Below the pieces are notes generated by a model. That model had not been told where the DNA came from. It was given only the letters and a program-made list of their open reading frames with translations, and searched no databases. This document shows, one piece after another, positions 32,331-44,187 of a DNA stretch of 64,000 nucleotides. Origin of the DNA: Tanypteryx hageni (lineage: Eukaryota; Arthropoda; Insecta; Odonata; Petaluridae); the NCBI GenBank assembly GCA_028673005.1, contig CM054116.1, positions 79,434,572 to 79,498,571 on the forward strand, given 5' to 3'. A program made the translations under genes and the position numbers. Positions within the stretch are counted from its first letter, which is position 1. Each line of letters begins with the position of its first letter.

Positions 32331-32906
32331 TTTTGGGAAGAGAAAAGAAAAAATAATATTTATAAGCGTGTACTAGGTTATTTAATATTCTTTTTAAAAT
32401 ATGTGATTTAAATTCGTTTTTAGGCTGGTCTCCAAAGGAAACATAGCCTTATGAAATGGTCCTGTGTGTGTCCCACTAACAACTTTTGGACCGATTATTA
32501 TGAAATTTGGTATAAGGCTCGTGCTGCCAGAGTTCACCTCCGGGCTATATTTTATTTGGCGAAGATTGAAGTACCGGGTTTGATTTATGGAACGTTTTTT
32601 CCCTATTTGTTTTACCTCAATTTCATCGTGCAGAGATGTTTTCTTTAATGCTTTAAAATATCTTAAAATTGTGATATCGGAGCGAGGTTTGTAATGTTCT
32701 AATGGGAAAAAAATGTAAATTCTAATTCTTATCTCGGAATTTTGATAATTGATAGTATTTTGTTGAATTTCTACTAAAACAATGTTTTCGCATTTTAAAT
32801 CGCATTTTATTGGATTGTGGCCATGGAGACGATTATTATTGAACTCGCTTTGACCATAGACGAGTGAACAAATGGAATATTACCAAATTTTATATTAATT
32901 TCGCTA
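32331..32906. other. Unassigned DNA, Helitron-like phrase
   Basis: About 32470-32560 (CTTTTGGACCGATTATTATG and what follows) resembles the non-coding start region of insect Helitrons, but no terminus was found. Confidence 0.35.
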
Positions 32907-33539
32907 TCATTATATATAGACGTTTCTTACAGAGGAGGAGGAGGAGGAGATAACATATAACATATAGGAGGATACTAATGTTTAGGCACTTCCAGATGAG
33001 CTAGAGATTCGAAATTTTTTTCTTAGGTAGGATTTTGTGCAAAACCGACTAGAAAAAACGAAAATCTTGAAAAAGTTAAACAATGCGGCCGCTAAAAATT
33101 CGCAATTGTTTAAACAAATTTTGAAGGTTTATGTATTTTAGAATGTGCTATGGAGCTGAAATTTTTTTAGAAGTAAGATTTGTAAAAATACGAATTAGGG
33201 ATTATAGAAATTTTGATTTTTTAATTTGTTTGGCTGTTAAAAATTCTTAAAATTTAAACAAATAGGTAGATGCTTAGACACTACGCCGCAAGTTAGGGCA
33301 GAAATGTGTGGCACTATTAACTCAATGTGGGAAAAGTATAAATTGTATAGTATAAAATTTCAAAAATTAGTGATTGTTTTACTCCATTATTGTTCCATAA
33401 TGAAAAAACAAAAACACGTCCAGAGGAGAAATAATTAGAATTAAGGAAATATCCTCATAATGAAATATTTCTCTGGAAATTTGTTTTTTTTTTTCAAGGT
33501 GCGATTAATTGCTTGCAGTATGCAAGCACCTTCTACTAG
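32907..33539 (+). mobile_element. Non-autonomous Helitron, family H3, copy 2
   Basis: Begins A|TC at 32906-32908 and ends with the GCTTGCA-GTA-TGCAAGC hairpin (33511-33527) and CTAG|T at 33536-33539. It is 633 bases long, about 145 bases longer than copy 1 at 13190-13677; the extra sequence lies mid-element. It has no coding sequence. Confidence 0.78.
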
Positions 33540-33547
33540 TACTAGTG

Positions 33548-33549
<2 letters not shown>

Positions 33550-33580
<31 letters not shown>
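33550..33580. repeat. (TA)n array
   Basis: Begins 11 bases after the Helitron 3' end, as at the other H3 copy. Confidence 0.95.
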
Positions 33581-33583
<3 letters not shown>

Positions 33584-33611
33584 GTCTAATCTGAAGAAAA
33601 TCCTAAAGCTG

Positions 33612-33692
33612 CTGGCGGGGCTCGAAGCACCTCACCTCACCTCATTTCACCATCGCGTAAGACGAGTGATTTAATCACCTCGGCCACCAGAT
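33612..33692 (-). other. tRNA-like pseudogene or SINE head
   Basis: On the minus strand CTGGTGG (5') can pair with CCGCCAG (3') as a 7-bp acceptor stem with one wobble. TGGCCGAGGTGATTAAATC resembles the class II (Leu/Ser) box A and CTTCGAGCCCC resembles box B. The T stem is spoiled by a GAGGT triplication. It is not a functional tRNA. Confidence 0.45.
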
Positions 33693-33699
33693 CCTTGCG

Positions 33700-34590
33700 T
33701 TGGGGCTGCGATAAACGTGAAATTGAATTTACGTGGGAAGATAGACAAGCGTTCATCATAGCAACGAGTTTAAACAAACTATTGCCATTGTTCGTGTTGC
33801 AATCTTTTAATAGAAGTCTCTTTATTTTAATGTGGATTTGTATTGATACGAGTATTCCTACGTTTTTTGAAGGGATATTTCTGCTAATAATTGTGTTTTT
33901 ATTTATCGTAATTATTATTGATAGTAAGTTTTTATTTATCTTAAGAAATTTTTAACTTTATTCACTATTTAAGATAAGTAATACTGTTATAAAGGACGTT
34001 ATTTTGAACAAATTTAAATGAAACATTTTAGGGTGTTGTGTTGTAGTTTCGCTATTCTTCAGCTAAACATACTTATACAGTGTTTTTATTTGGATGGTTG
34101 ATGTGATGTTAGGAAAAGAACAATTTATTATTTTTATCATATAAGTTAGGTGACTAAAATATGAAATATTCAACGGTTTCACTCCCACTAGTATCTAAAG
34201 CTGAATTACTCTGAACTAGCAGTATATTTTCGTTGATTTTAAGCAATATGAATGGGCAAGTCAGTATTTTCATTAAAGCTAAAGATATTATAAAAATTCT
34301 TACTACTTATATACCAAACATTCTTACGTTTGCCACTGAGTTCTCTACTTCTGTCTGCCATTCTCTCAACTGTAAAAAGATTAAATAGAGAGACCTCCAC
34401 ATCACTCAACAGCTTGTAGACATTTTTGCAACTTTTTACGCCCATGCAAGCAGAAACGTTATCATAATTATATTATAGAAAATTTTCATATAAAAGTATT
34501 AACTATATCAAAGTTGGTTATAAAAATTAATTTTTATATCTTCACTTGTAAAGAAATAAATTTGATTTTGCGCAGTGAATTATAAAATAA
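33700..34590. other. Unassigned AT-rich DNA
   Basis: A frame at 33695-33955 is hydrophobic at its end but unlike anything I recognise. Confidence 0.5.
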
Positions 34591-34594
34591 TTTA

Positions 34595-34668
34595 TTTAGC
34601 GGGCCGCATAAATGCAACACGTGGATCGCATGCGGCCGGTGGGCCACAAGTTTGAGATTGAGCGTCAA
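34595..34668 (-). mobile_element. hAT end fragment
   Basis: The minus strand reads TCTCAAACTTGTGGCCCACC, then GGCCGCATGCG and TGCGGCCCGC, resembling the GC-rich subterminal part of SPIN/Charlie-type hAT ends. No partner end was found. Confidence 0.45.
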
Positions 34669-35009
34669 AACCGAGAATGAGATTATTATTTTTTTGTCAA
34701 CCCTGTCTATTAAGAGAAACAGCAAATTTATGAACATAATACGCACCCAAATAAAATATGGACTCAGAATTTAACTTGTGAGAAATGGAATTTGTTGCAT
34801 CTTATGTTTTATACAAAGCCAAGGCCAAAGTAAATTTTCATAGTAAAGCTGGAGTAGGGAGGGAGGAGCTAACACAAGCTGTATAAGGGAGAGGATTCTG
34901 AGATCTAGTATGTTAATTTTTCAAATAAATAGATGATAACGAGTATAAAGGCGATGTTCGCTGCGGTGTCATTTATACAAGTAACGAAAAAATATATGCG
35001 ACGGTTGGG

Positions 35010-35033
<24 letters not shown>
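35010..35033. repeat. (TA)n array
   Basis: Lies left of a PLE pseudo-LTR fragment. Confidence 0.95.
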
Positions 35034-35040
<7 letters not shown>

Positions 35041-35063
35041 CCAATACCAAATATATATGTATA

Positions 35064-35125
35064 TAACGGTGGTAACAAGGTGTTGAAGGATGCTCAGTGG
35101 ACACTTACCTTATTACTGCCTTTCC
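35064..35125. mobile_element. PLE family A pseudo-LTR fragment
   Basis: CGGTGGTAACAAGGTGTTGA then GGATGCTCAGTGGACACTTAC matches 12236-12272 and 13056-13093. It is enclosed by (TA)n arrays and has no coding sequence. Confidence 0.75.

Positions 35126-35129
<4 letters not shown>

Positions 35130-35181
<52 letters not shown>
35130..35181. repeat. (TA)n array
   Basis: Lies between the PLE fragment and a Helitron 3' terminus. Confidence 0.95.
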
Positions 35182-35182
<1 letters not shown>

Positions 35183-35183
<1 letters not shown>

Positions 35184-35780
35184 TAGCTGGAGTTGCCCGG
35201 CTTCACTCGGGAAATAATTTTCTTTTAAGTAGCAAATGACTTTTATTTCTCGGGACCCCGACCTGTCGGTGCCTCAAAATTTCTCAAATGTGTTATTCGG
35301 AGAAGAGGTTCACACGGAATTTTAACTACCGCCTAAAAAAAACCATTGAAAAATTTGTCAGGCTTGTGCTCGTGGGTGCATCTCAATAGCGAATCTATCA
35401 TATAATCAAGGCAGACTGCTTTTTCAAGAATATTTGGCATAATCGAGCAGTTTTATTAAAATAGAAATTACTCCGAGTGCACCATAAGCCCTGATCGTAA
35501 GTTAATATTTAGGTATATTTATATCCACATCAGTGAAGAGCTGCATGGCATTTTGGGGTTTCTCCACTCCACACCATTTCCCATGAATTCTTATGGAAAT
35601 AGTAGTTTTTTCATCCCATGGGGTATAAGAGACCCCGCGGGCTGCAAACTTAGACCAAGTTCTTCTTTTTGTCCATAGGATTGCCCATGAAACATTTGAA
35701 TTCGATAGCTTCAACGTTGTAAAAACGTATAAGGGGCATACACACATACATATATATACACATTCATTTTTATATATTAT
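35183..35780 (-). mobile_element. Non-autonomous Helitron, family H1, copy 2
   Basis: On the minus strand it ends with CCCGAGTGAAGCCGGG (4-bp hairpin stem CCCG/CGGG), CAACTCCAG and CTAG|T at 35183. Positions 35500-35720 match copy 1 at 200-415 in inverse orientation, and the terminal phrase TTTGCTACTTAAAAG is shared. The 5' end is AT-rich and its TC is not clear, so the right boundary is approximate. Confidence 0.72.
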
Positions 35781-35992
35781 GTTTAATGGTCGCAGTTTTG
35801 TTTCAATATGGCCGATACAATGATCTATGTCTGTTCGACTTTTATGTAGTGCTAGAACCTATTTATAGTTTGTTCCATGAAAATCCTTTGAGTTTATCTA
35901 AAGAAAAGGGTGTTTTATGACTGCCATTTTGTTTCAATATGGCGGACAAATTTTTAATAGCCCGGAGAAAACTCCCAGGCCATATTGTAAAC

Positions 35993-37837
35993 CAGCCATG
36001 GGCAACCCGGGCACTTTTCATGTGGCCCGCGAAATTTTCTTCGCAGATAACACTATTTTTATTTATTTTTCTTGAACTGATTTTGGAATATCACTTTTTG
36101 TATAAGTGCGCTATCGAATTAACAAACAATAATTCGCATTCTGAGTTAACGCCCTACTAATTTCTGAACCCTGATTCTCTTATGATTTGCGCGGCGCGCA
36201 GTGCGGTTGTTGTCGCCGCGCGCATGCGCGCCCATGGGTGTATCGCGTATCACGTTATTTTGTCAGTCTCGTCCCAACGTTTGTTTTTGGCGCGCGTCGT
36301 ATTTTCTTAGTGAAATTTATTGCCTTATTCCAATTACGTTAATCCCTAAAATGGTATCAATGCAAATAAAAGTAGATGATGATCATCGAGTGTTTCAAGA
36401 AAGATGGACTACACAATATTTTATTAAACTATTGTAGGATAAACCAGTGTGTTTGATTTGTTCGGAGTCAGTTTCTGTCGTTAAAGAATATAATCTTGAA
36501 AGACATTATATCACTAAACATTCTAATTATGAAAGTTATCAAGGCCAACAAAGACAAGAAGAGGTCTCAATATGCGGATGCCATTGTGCGTGCAAGTTTT
36601 GTTATTAGTGAAAAAATTGCAAGATATTCGCAAAATTATTCTGATGGCGAATTTGTATAAGATTGTATACAATAGATATTCGGTATGTTGTGTCCTGAGA
36701 GGAAAACTGATGTTGACAACATAAGTTTATCCCGCAGAACCGCAACCAGGCGGATCGTTGAGCTTGCTGCCAATATAGAAAATACTTCGACAGACCTTGT
36801 ATCGGAATTTGAGTATTATTCTATAGCCCTTGATGAAAGTACCGATGTTTCTGACACAGCTCAATTAGCAGTATTTGTACGTGGAGTGGATGTTAATTTT
36901 CATACAACAGAGGAGTTTCTTGGACTACATGCAATGAAATGTACCACTACATGTGATGATATTTTTCATGAATTAAAAACAATAATGGCTAAATATAACC
37001 TTATTTCTGAAAAACTTCATGATGTGTCTAAAGATGGTGCGCCGGCAATTATTGGAAATAAAGTAGGTTTAATTTCTAAAATTAAATCTGAATAAATTAT
37101 ATATAGTGTCTCCTTTGCCGTCTCGTTTACCGTGCAAAAACCGCTCGGAATTAAAATCTGAATTTTAAGTGAATATGATTTGTAACTTTTATCTATTTAA
37201 AAATGAAGCCTGATATCGGTAGATTTTCAAGAATTTCTCGACAGTAATACATCATCATCATAGATAGTCTGTCCGTAGACAGGTTCGTCATTATTCATGG
37301 TTAAACCTGAACTTGATCTTCCCGATCATTTCTTACAATAATTAGTCTTTATAATGCGGAAAACAAAGTTATACTTGAACAGAAAGATAAGCATGACTTT
37401 GAAAATGACCCAGGAAATTCTATTATTCATCAGCTGCTAAAAAAAAGCTTGAGCCCGTCACTTGCATAACATGCATCCCTAACTTAGGTAATTTTTTTCA
37501 GAAAGATGTATAATATTTTCGGTAAATAAAATTATTTAAAATGACAATTCCGTACGAATACTTTCGGATATGTTCTAACATAGGGGCCTGTAATTAGGTG
37601 CTCGCGTGCATCGCCTTGCTCTTGGGCAATCTTACCGTGCACTTTTGCGACGCAAAAAGTCGCCTTTCCTTGCATCAGTAATTTCTGTTTTCTTTTTACA
37701 CGTACGGAAGGACATTTTTGACATTGGTTTGATTTTATTTATGATCATTTCTATTTTTACAAAAGTATAGTGGTTCTCGCTGGATTTTTTAGGAACTAAC
37801 TTGATGCTCACCACATTGAAAAGGTTGCAAACCCCTG
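35993..37837 (+). mobile_element. hAT transposon remnant (GTF2IRD2-related type)
   Basis: The left end is CAGCCATGGGCAACCC with GTGGCCCGCG inside. The right end is GGTTGCAAACCCCTG, close to the right end of the MITE at 30999-31339. Flanks TTGTAAAC (35985-35992) and TTCTAAAT (37838-37845) match at 6 of 8 positions, as an old hAT duplication would. The interior encodes the N-terminal half of a transposase. Confidence 0.7.
36351..37095 (+). pseudogene. hAT transposase, N-terminal half
   Basis: After an ATG at 36351 one frame carries a BED/C2H2-type finger (CLIC...NLERHYITKH, about 36455-36520) and GQQRQEEV. A frame change follows, with VRASFVISEKIARYSQNYSD and GEFV. From 36685 the frame is clean: CPERKTDVDNISLSRRTATR, then YYSIALDESTDVSDTAQLAV, FVRGVD, TTEEFLGLHAMKCTTTCDDI, and DGAPAIIGNKVGLISKI. 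The ALDESTD box holds the first catalytic acidic residue of the hAT RNase H fold. This is the arrangement seen in hATs related to vertebrate GTF2IRD2. Stops at 36435 and near 36657, and loss of everything after GLISKI (including the dimerisation domain), make it dead. Confidence 0.82.
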
Positions 37838-38955
37838 TTCTAAATGATCTTTGAAGTTGACTATCAACGCGTCCATATTTTTTTGGAATTCCGTGACGTT
37901 GCCGTAAAAGAGTCCATTGGTCGTGCGCTCTGTTTTGTCATAATGCTTCGGCTACTGGATCATTCGAAATTTGCGCTCCCATATTAACTTTTCCTCTCCT
38001 CTCTATTTTTTAAATTTCATTATTATAGCAGAAACCTCTTGGATAGCATTATTATCAAGTTCATTTTCAGGATTTTCGAGATCGAGTTTGTGGATAACGC
38101 GGGATTTGTCGCGCGGAGTGCTGTAGACACCCCATACCTATGTTTTATGACAGGGTTCCTTTACTTTTAGGTTTTATGACTCATACCCATCAGTAGCTGG
38201 AGGGGTACGTGCCTTCAACCATTTTAGCCTAAAAAACTAATATCCTATGCTTATTCTTTGAGTTCTGAATGTTTTCTTCGGCGGTGCGACAGAGCCTTGT
38301 TTCAGTTAGTACATCTACATCTACAGTTTACCCTGCAAGCCACCGCAAGGGTGTGTGGCAGGGGGTGTATTAACACCAAGGGGAAAACTCCAAAATTAGG
38401 TCTTGGTTTACGCCCCTACGCGAGGTTACTTTTGATCGCAAGTTTTATTCTGCTCAGCTATCGTTCTAGGGAAAAACACTACTACTATTTCTAAGTTTCA
38501 AATAAAATGTATTATATACTACAGTCATTTCTCTCTCATTCAATGTCAAGGACTTGTGTACGTTGGGATATTAAAAATACCTCATGATTATAAACAACCA
38601 TGCTCATTACTGTGAAATCTGGTTTCACCAGAGAAGAAATCCTCGCTAAAAGAAGTCGGTCCTAGACCTCCATGGTCTGTAGTGACAGTGTGAATGTAGA
38701 ATTGTAAACAATATATGATGGGCATCAATTTTTGTAGATTCGCTTCTACTCAGAGTACGTTAATTTACTAATTTTTCGATTTTTTCATTTCTCTTTATGC
38801 AGCGATTACTGAAGTATTTTAATCTTCAATATACCTTATAAAATTTCCCTTTTTGCCTTAATTTACCTGAAATATAGTCTTGGAAAAGCAACTAAACCTT
38901 CATTATGCCGTTACAAACATTGCGTGGCGTCCGCGGGCTCTGAGTGGGTTTAAGG
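37838..38955. other. Mostly unassigned DNA
   Basis: Only the repeat fragment at 38308-38375 stands out. Confidence 0.5.
38308..38375. repeat. Interspersed repeat fragment
   Basis: TACATCTACATCTACAG then CCTGCAAGCCACCGCAAGGG and TGTGTGGCAGGGGGTGTA. I recall this phrase (CTGCAAGCCACC..NGGTGTGTGGC..AGGGTA) as common in hemimetabolous insect genomes, but cannot name the element. Confidence 0.45.
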
Positions 38956-39761
38956 TAGGGTGCCCAGATTCTGAGGAAGTAAAACCGGGATACAACGTGT
39001 TCTGGGGAAGAAAAACCTGGACATAACCGGGACAATGTAAGACCTTTAATTTTTTCGTCGCTTACATGCCATACAGATAAATTCTGCGTAGCTTGGCCAT
39101 GATTTTCTTTACAAAGTAGCCCATAATTATTTCACATTCTAACATTATGCGCACAAAATTATTACAGAATTGGTCAGAAAATTGACGGGAACAAATATTT
39201 TAGTCATATTTACCGTATTTTTCGGGCTATAAAGCGCGCCCCAAGTTTTTAGAAACAATTCCAGAGAAAAGGTATTTTGGTTTACCAAAGCATTTAGGAA
39301 AGGCCACGTCGCGTATCATTTCTAGGCGGGGTTAAATCCGTATCTGGCAACATTCAAGAAAATATTATGACGTGATAACAGTTAAATATAACATTTTAGA
39401 TAAACAATTCGTGAAAATAAAATGGGATGTTCTACAACATAAATAGTTGCTTCGAAACTCGTAAAGCTAAATGTGCCGTGCGTGCATTCGGCTGTCGGAG
39501 TGCGCTGCACATCTCGCACCAATAGGCACCCCTTACGGATTGTACTTATTTAAACTTAATTGAAAGATGAGATTTTAATTTCTAATAAATGGATTGCATG
39601 TGTAATAATATATAACTTGCGGGATGTGATTTATTTATTTCATATTTACGAAATAAAAAGTAAAAAGAATTTTTTACCGGGACAAATACTAAACCGGACG
39701 GGACGCCGGGACATCCAAAATCCGGGACTGTCCCGGCTAAACCGGGACGTAGGTCGCCCTA
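38956..39761. mobile_element. hAT-like non-autonomous element with CCGGGAC-rich ends
   Basis: Left TAGGGTGCCCAGATTCTGAG with AAAACCGGGATA; right (inverse) TAGGGCGACCTACGTCCCGG with repeated CCGGGAC words. Flanks GTTTAAGG and GTTAAAGA agree at 6 of 8 positions. A phrase TTACCGTATTTTTCGGGCTA at 39211-39230 resembles the end of a different common repeat, possibly nested. No coding sequence is visible. Confidence 0.65.
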
Positions 39762-41542
39762 GTTAAAGATATTCTCAAGGGGGATTTGCTTGAAAAAGAA
39801 AATAAATATCCATATTGCTGGATACGTAATCCAGGAGTATCAATATTCCCTCGATTCGTGAGAAACCCGCGTAGATTAAGAAAAGGGAATGCTGTAGTGA
39901 AGGGTTTTGCCGGAACTTTTCATTCCGTGCCGCCTCCATAGGTTATCTGTTTGAAATATACTCGGGTGAAGGGAGACCATCACAAATAAATCAACTCTTT
40001 TTACAACTCTAAACTCCCTCGCTCTCGCTCTTTTCCTATCATCCGAAAGTGGCCGTGTGGCTAGTTACAACCTTTCCTCCCCCCTTTTCCCCATCACCGC
40101 CTTTACCCCTTCACTCCTCGAACATGTGTTGGTTATACATTCACATTTCCCCCCTCTTTCCCTCGCCTACCGCCCACGCCGCCGTCTTTGGCATTTTTAA
40201 CGGTGACCCACTTGCCTTGTTTAGTTTTCTTTAAAAAAAAAAAAAAAATTTGGCTTCTTTTATTTCTTTTTCGACGGTATCGCAAGATATTTGATTAATA
40301 CGAAAAACTTGTCTGAGGAAGTTCCTTTTTTTGAGCATCGCAAAAAAGCGTTTGGTTTCTTTCTTTATTTTGGAACGTAGAGAACAGCTATCCGCGGCTT
40401 TATTGATGGATTGTGCGATTCCGCATCATTAATCCAGCGTCGATCATGCGGCGGTTTTTAAAAATATAAATAAACATATGCAAGATATTTGGAGGAGTAA
40501 AAATACTTCATCGATTTTTCATTTTTATTTCTTTAATTATATACTCCTTCGATGTTTTAATTCACGTAATCAAATATTTGGGGTTTCATTCGTTGTAAAT
40601 ATCCTATATGTGTTAACTTCTTTAAAAATTACGAAAGTATTTTCTCGAGTGTAATCGCGACTTAGTTATGGCTGTCGTTCTTAATTTTTTTTCATAATCT
40701 AGTCTCTACTCACATTGTTGGTAATTTTACACCAGGAATTAAAGACAACGATATTGACGATCGTTCTGAATTAGATGATAAATCCATGCTTAACGGAGTG
40801 ATCCACATAGAAGACATAATGATTAAACAACTTATTGATTGAAATTCAGCGTCATCTTAAAAAGAATCGGATTTTCCATGTTAACCATGTAATTTTCTTT
40901 GTGTAAATTTCACTTTGTTTTGAAACATAACTTACCTTTTTAGGTGGAAAGCTTTGAGGAAATTATAATTTCTATCTCCGTTAGCGTGTGTTTAAATTTG
41001 TGGGAATACTTTAATCATTCTCATTTACTGGTGTTGACAACAATTAAAACTATCCCTAATCAACCATTACTTATGTTCATTTTGCATTCTGAAAATATAA
41101 AATGCACACAAGGTTATTATTTATAACACCGTTTAATTAGATACCGAAATACGTATCGATAATAGTTTTATTCTTATGTTGGATTAGGAGATATGAACTT
41201 AATGCACTCTTCAAAGTAAGTTGATGCACATGCGCCAGTCCATAGTATTAATTGTTGGGTGATGTTTATAAATGTAAAAGTATAAAGATTTTTAGCTTTA
41301 GCAGATGCAAATAAAAACTCGCGAGAAAAAAAACAATGAGCGCCATAAATTGGTCGAACCCATAATCCTGCGACTATCATCGCTCGAGTTCATCTGATGT
41401 TGGCACAACAAAAGGCGGGACTCGAGAAAGGGAGAAAAATGGGGAGGGATAGCAAAACGGAGAAAGAGACAAAAAGAGTCGGAAACATAACACAATCGCC
41501 AAGATATTTCTGCTGAGACAATTGTTTCCTTCATCGTTTCTC

Positions 41543-41545
<3 letters not shown>
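39762..41545. other. Unassigned DNA
   Basis: Includes a 17-base poly-A run near 40232. No gene supported. Confidence 0.5.
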
Positions 41546-41608
<63 letters not shown>

Positions 41609-41638
41609 TCTCCTCTCTCTCTCTCTCTCTCTCTCTCG
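41546..41638. repeat. Compound (TA)n(CT)n microsatellite
   Basis: About 60 bases of TA followed by about 30 bases of CT. Confidence 0.95.
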
Positions 41639-41639
41639 C

Positions 41640-44187
41640 GAAATACCTCTTTAAAAATAGTCCGTCGATCCTTAAAGGAAGGAAGACCTCAAAACGGTTC
41701 CCAAATAAGACGCCTTCTGCCTTTTCGAGAATTGTCGGCGGTATGTTTGTTGTGCGCGTGTTTGTTTGCGAGCAAAAAGTAGAGTGGATTTCTTTTCGGT
41801 GAGGCCGGGTGAAACGTAGCCTCAGCCGTGTCCATGGGAATTGAAGCCAGACGGTTAAGTCTCTCTTAAGAGAGCGTCCCTCCGTCGTTGACGCACTTTA
41901 GGAATGCACGCATAAGTGCAATCGCGGATCTTTCGGGGAAGACATTGAGAGTAATTTCCGCTTCGCTGGTAAGGTCGTCTCATCCCACGTGGTTTATGTT
42001 CCATTGTGAAAATAAATTTCCCATCGAGCCAATATATTCTGAGCGGTCATATCTGATGGTTTTGGAATTTGATAAATAAACCTATAAACCCATCGATCAA
42101 TCATCCTTTCGATGTTGAAATCGTAAAATGAAAACAAAACGCCGCAATAAAGCGCTTGAAAGGGCGTTCGCGAACGAGGAATAACCGAGTGAGTACGAAA
42201 TATTTTCTGGGTTATGTTTTTTTGTTGAAATGGAGATTGCTAACAAAAGGAATCACTCATCCTGTACATCAATGTGGGCCGTAAAAACCTACAATCGTAA
42301 TGGGACTATATGCCTGGCTCTATGTAATTTTCTGTGCTTCGGTATTTTAACGGCAGGGGATTTGAATTTAGCCGTTTCTTTTTGACATTGCGTGGGACTT
42401 CTCTTTCTCTTAATAGAGATGGAGGCGACGAGTAACTATAGAAGTGTTGATTGGAAACACATTTGGCATTATTTGTGGAAATGAAATACGTTTTCAATAT
42501 CAGTTGTGCTTTAAATTATCCTATTATTGTAACTTGGTGATTATTACGTTAGCTTCTAATCGATTGCTATCTAAGCATTAAGCATCCCGTTGTTTAAGTA
42601 GAATTCTTTAATTGGGCTCTCCCAAAACAACTAGGATAATGAGAGTTTAAGGTAACATTTGCGTGTGGAGAGTAGAACATGCGTTTTTTTTGCTTTTTTT
42701 ACTATTTTTTCTCTTGAGATATAGGAAAATAGTAAATATAGTCATTTAACTGGAATGCAAGAGATTGAGTAATAATTCGTAAAACTTCTTAATATGTCAT
42801 TTGTGGACGCAATACATTTAAAAAAATTAATGAGCATTATGGTGAATGAAATTTCCTTGAATTATAGTATGGCAGCGAATAAAAAAGAAAATCATTCCCC
42901 ACATTTCATATGATTAGTATTAAAAGTAACATTTTCCAATAATATTTATACCAAACCTGGTTTCACCCATTCAGGTTAAATTCACCATACGCAAAGAATA
43001 AAATTCACGGTTAAAAGTAGATGGACGGGAACCTCGCGGCGGTCAATCCCTTGGACACTTATTAGCGCGCGAGATACCTAAAGTCTTCGGCTGTGCGAAC
43101 CCTTGCTCGACTCCCGAGCTCACCTTTCCCAGCGGGATTTCCATTGACCGCAGAGATGATTAAGCACGAATTAATCAAAACTTTTAAATGCATTTCTGAT
43201 GAGAATGCATATCTGTTTAACACTGTACGTAGTATCCCGACTAGGCAAATCTTTTAAACGGCTTTCTACGACGAATATTAAGGAAATTCACCTTGCAAAT
43301 ATTCAAATGTAGATTATGTACACACTTGGTTGCTAGTTTACCTATCTTACAAATAAATTTTTGAAGGTGCATGCATTTCTTCGGAGGGACGGCATTCTCG
43401 GAGATTACCTGCAAAATTAAATTTCAAAGTAGGAGGAGAAAATTTCTCAACTTGACGGGGAATCGAACCAGAGTTTTCCGCTTTCCTGGTGGGTTCAGGT
43501 TCAGACATATGCGTTCATGCATATGAAACATCACCTTCATTCTGTGCGAAATTAACTGTTTAATTCGGAAGTATTTACTCTATTTTGAACTTGCTATCTG
43601 CTTGGCGACGTAAAATATTTAAATACTATATTTTATCTTTATCTCTGACATTAATTTCTGACACGTATAGACGTTGAATCACGTTTAAAATCGAAAATTA
43701 ACGCAAAATTCCTTTTTGTTGTCGCCGTGAGCGGCATTCCCTTGATCTTTCGCATTCCTTGAGTCGCTCGCCGCCTACCGACTCGGGTCGTTGTTTTCTC
43801 GAAGTGGCAATCCGACAGACACGGCATACCTATGTGAATAGAGAAATTTTACATGATGTACAGCGTTTTTCCTTAACGGGAAACAGCGTTTAAATGGGAA
43901 AACTTAAAAAAGGGAAGGGCCAAGGGGAGAGTGGACGACAGAATCTCGGTTGGGACTTGTAAGGAAACGATTGGTTTTGCCGCCTTGTTAAATACTTAAA
44001 TACCGGCCATATATAAAAATACATGCCCTATGTGCTTCGTATAAACAGTGTAAGGGTACTCCTTGTTAAAGTGGATTGCCCAGTAAAACGCTATTCTTAA
44101 AAGGAAACAGTGCGTGTCGCCGTCCAATGAAGGCTTCACCGGCAATGGAAATCTTCAAATCATTTAACCCTGACACAAGCATGTTAT
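41640..44187. other. Unassigned DNA
   Basis: A tRNA box B-like phrase on the minus strand (GGTTCGATTCC at about 43450) lacks any other tRNA feature. No gene supported. Confidence 0.5.

Noticed and set aside
34043..34075. Minus-strand CUGAAGA...GAAAC resembling a hammerhead core
   Set aside because: Too little sequence between the boxes to form stem II, and no stem I.
43440..43510. Minus-strand GGTTCGATTCC, possible tRNA gene
   Set aside because: No D arm, anticodon arm or acceptor pairing can be drawn around it.
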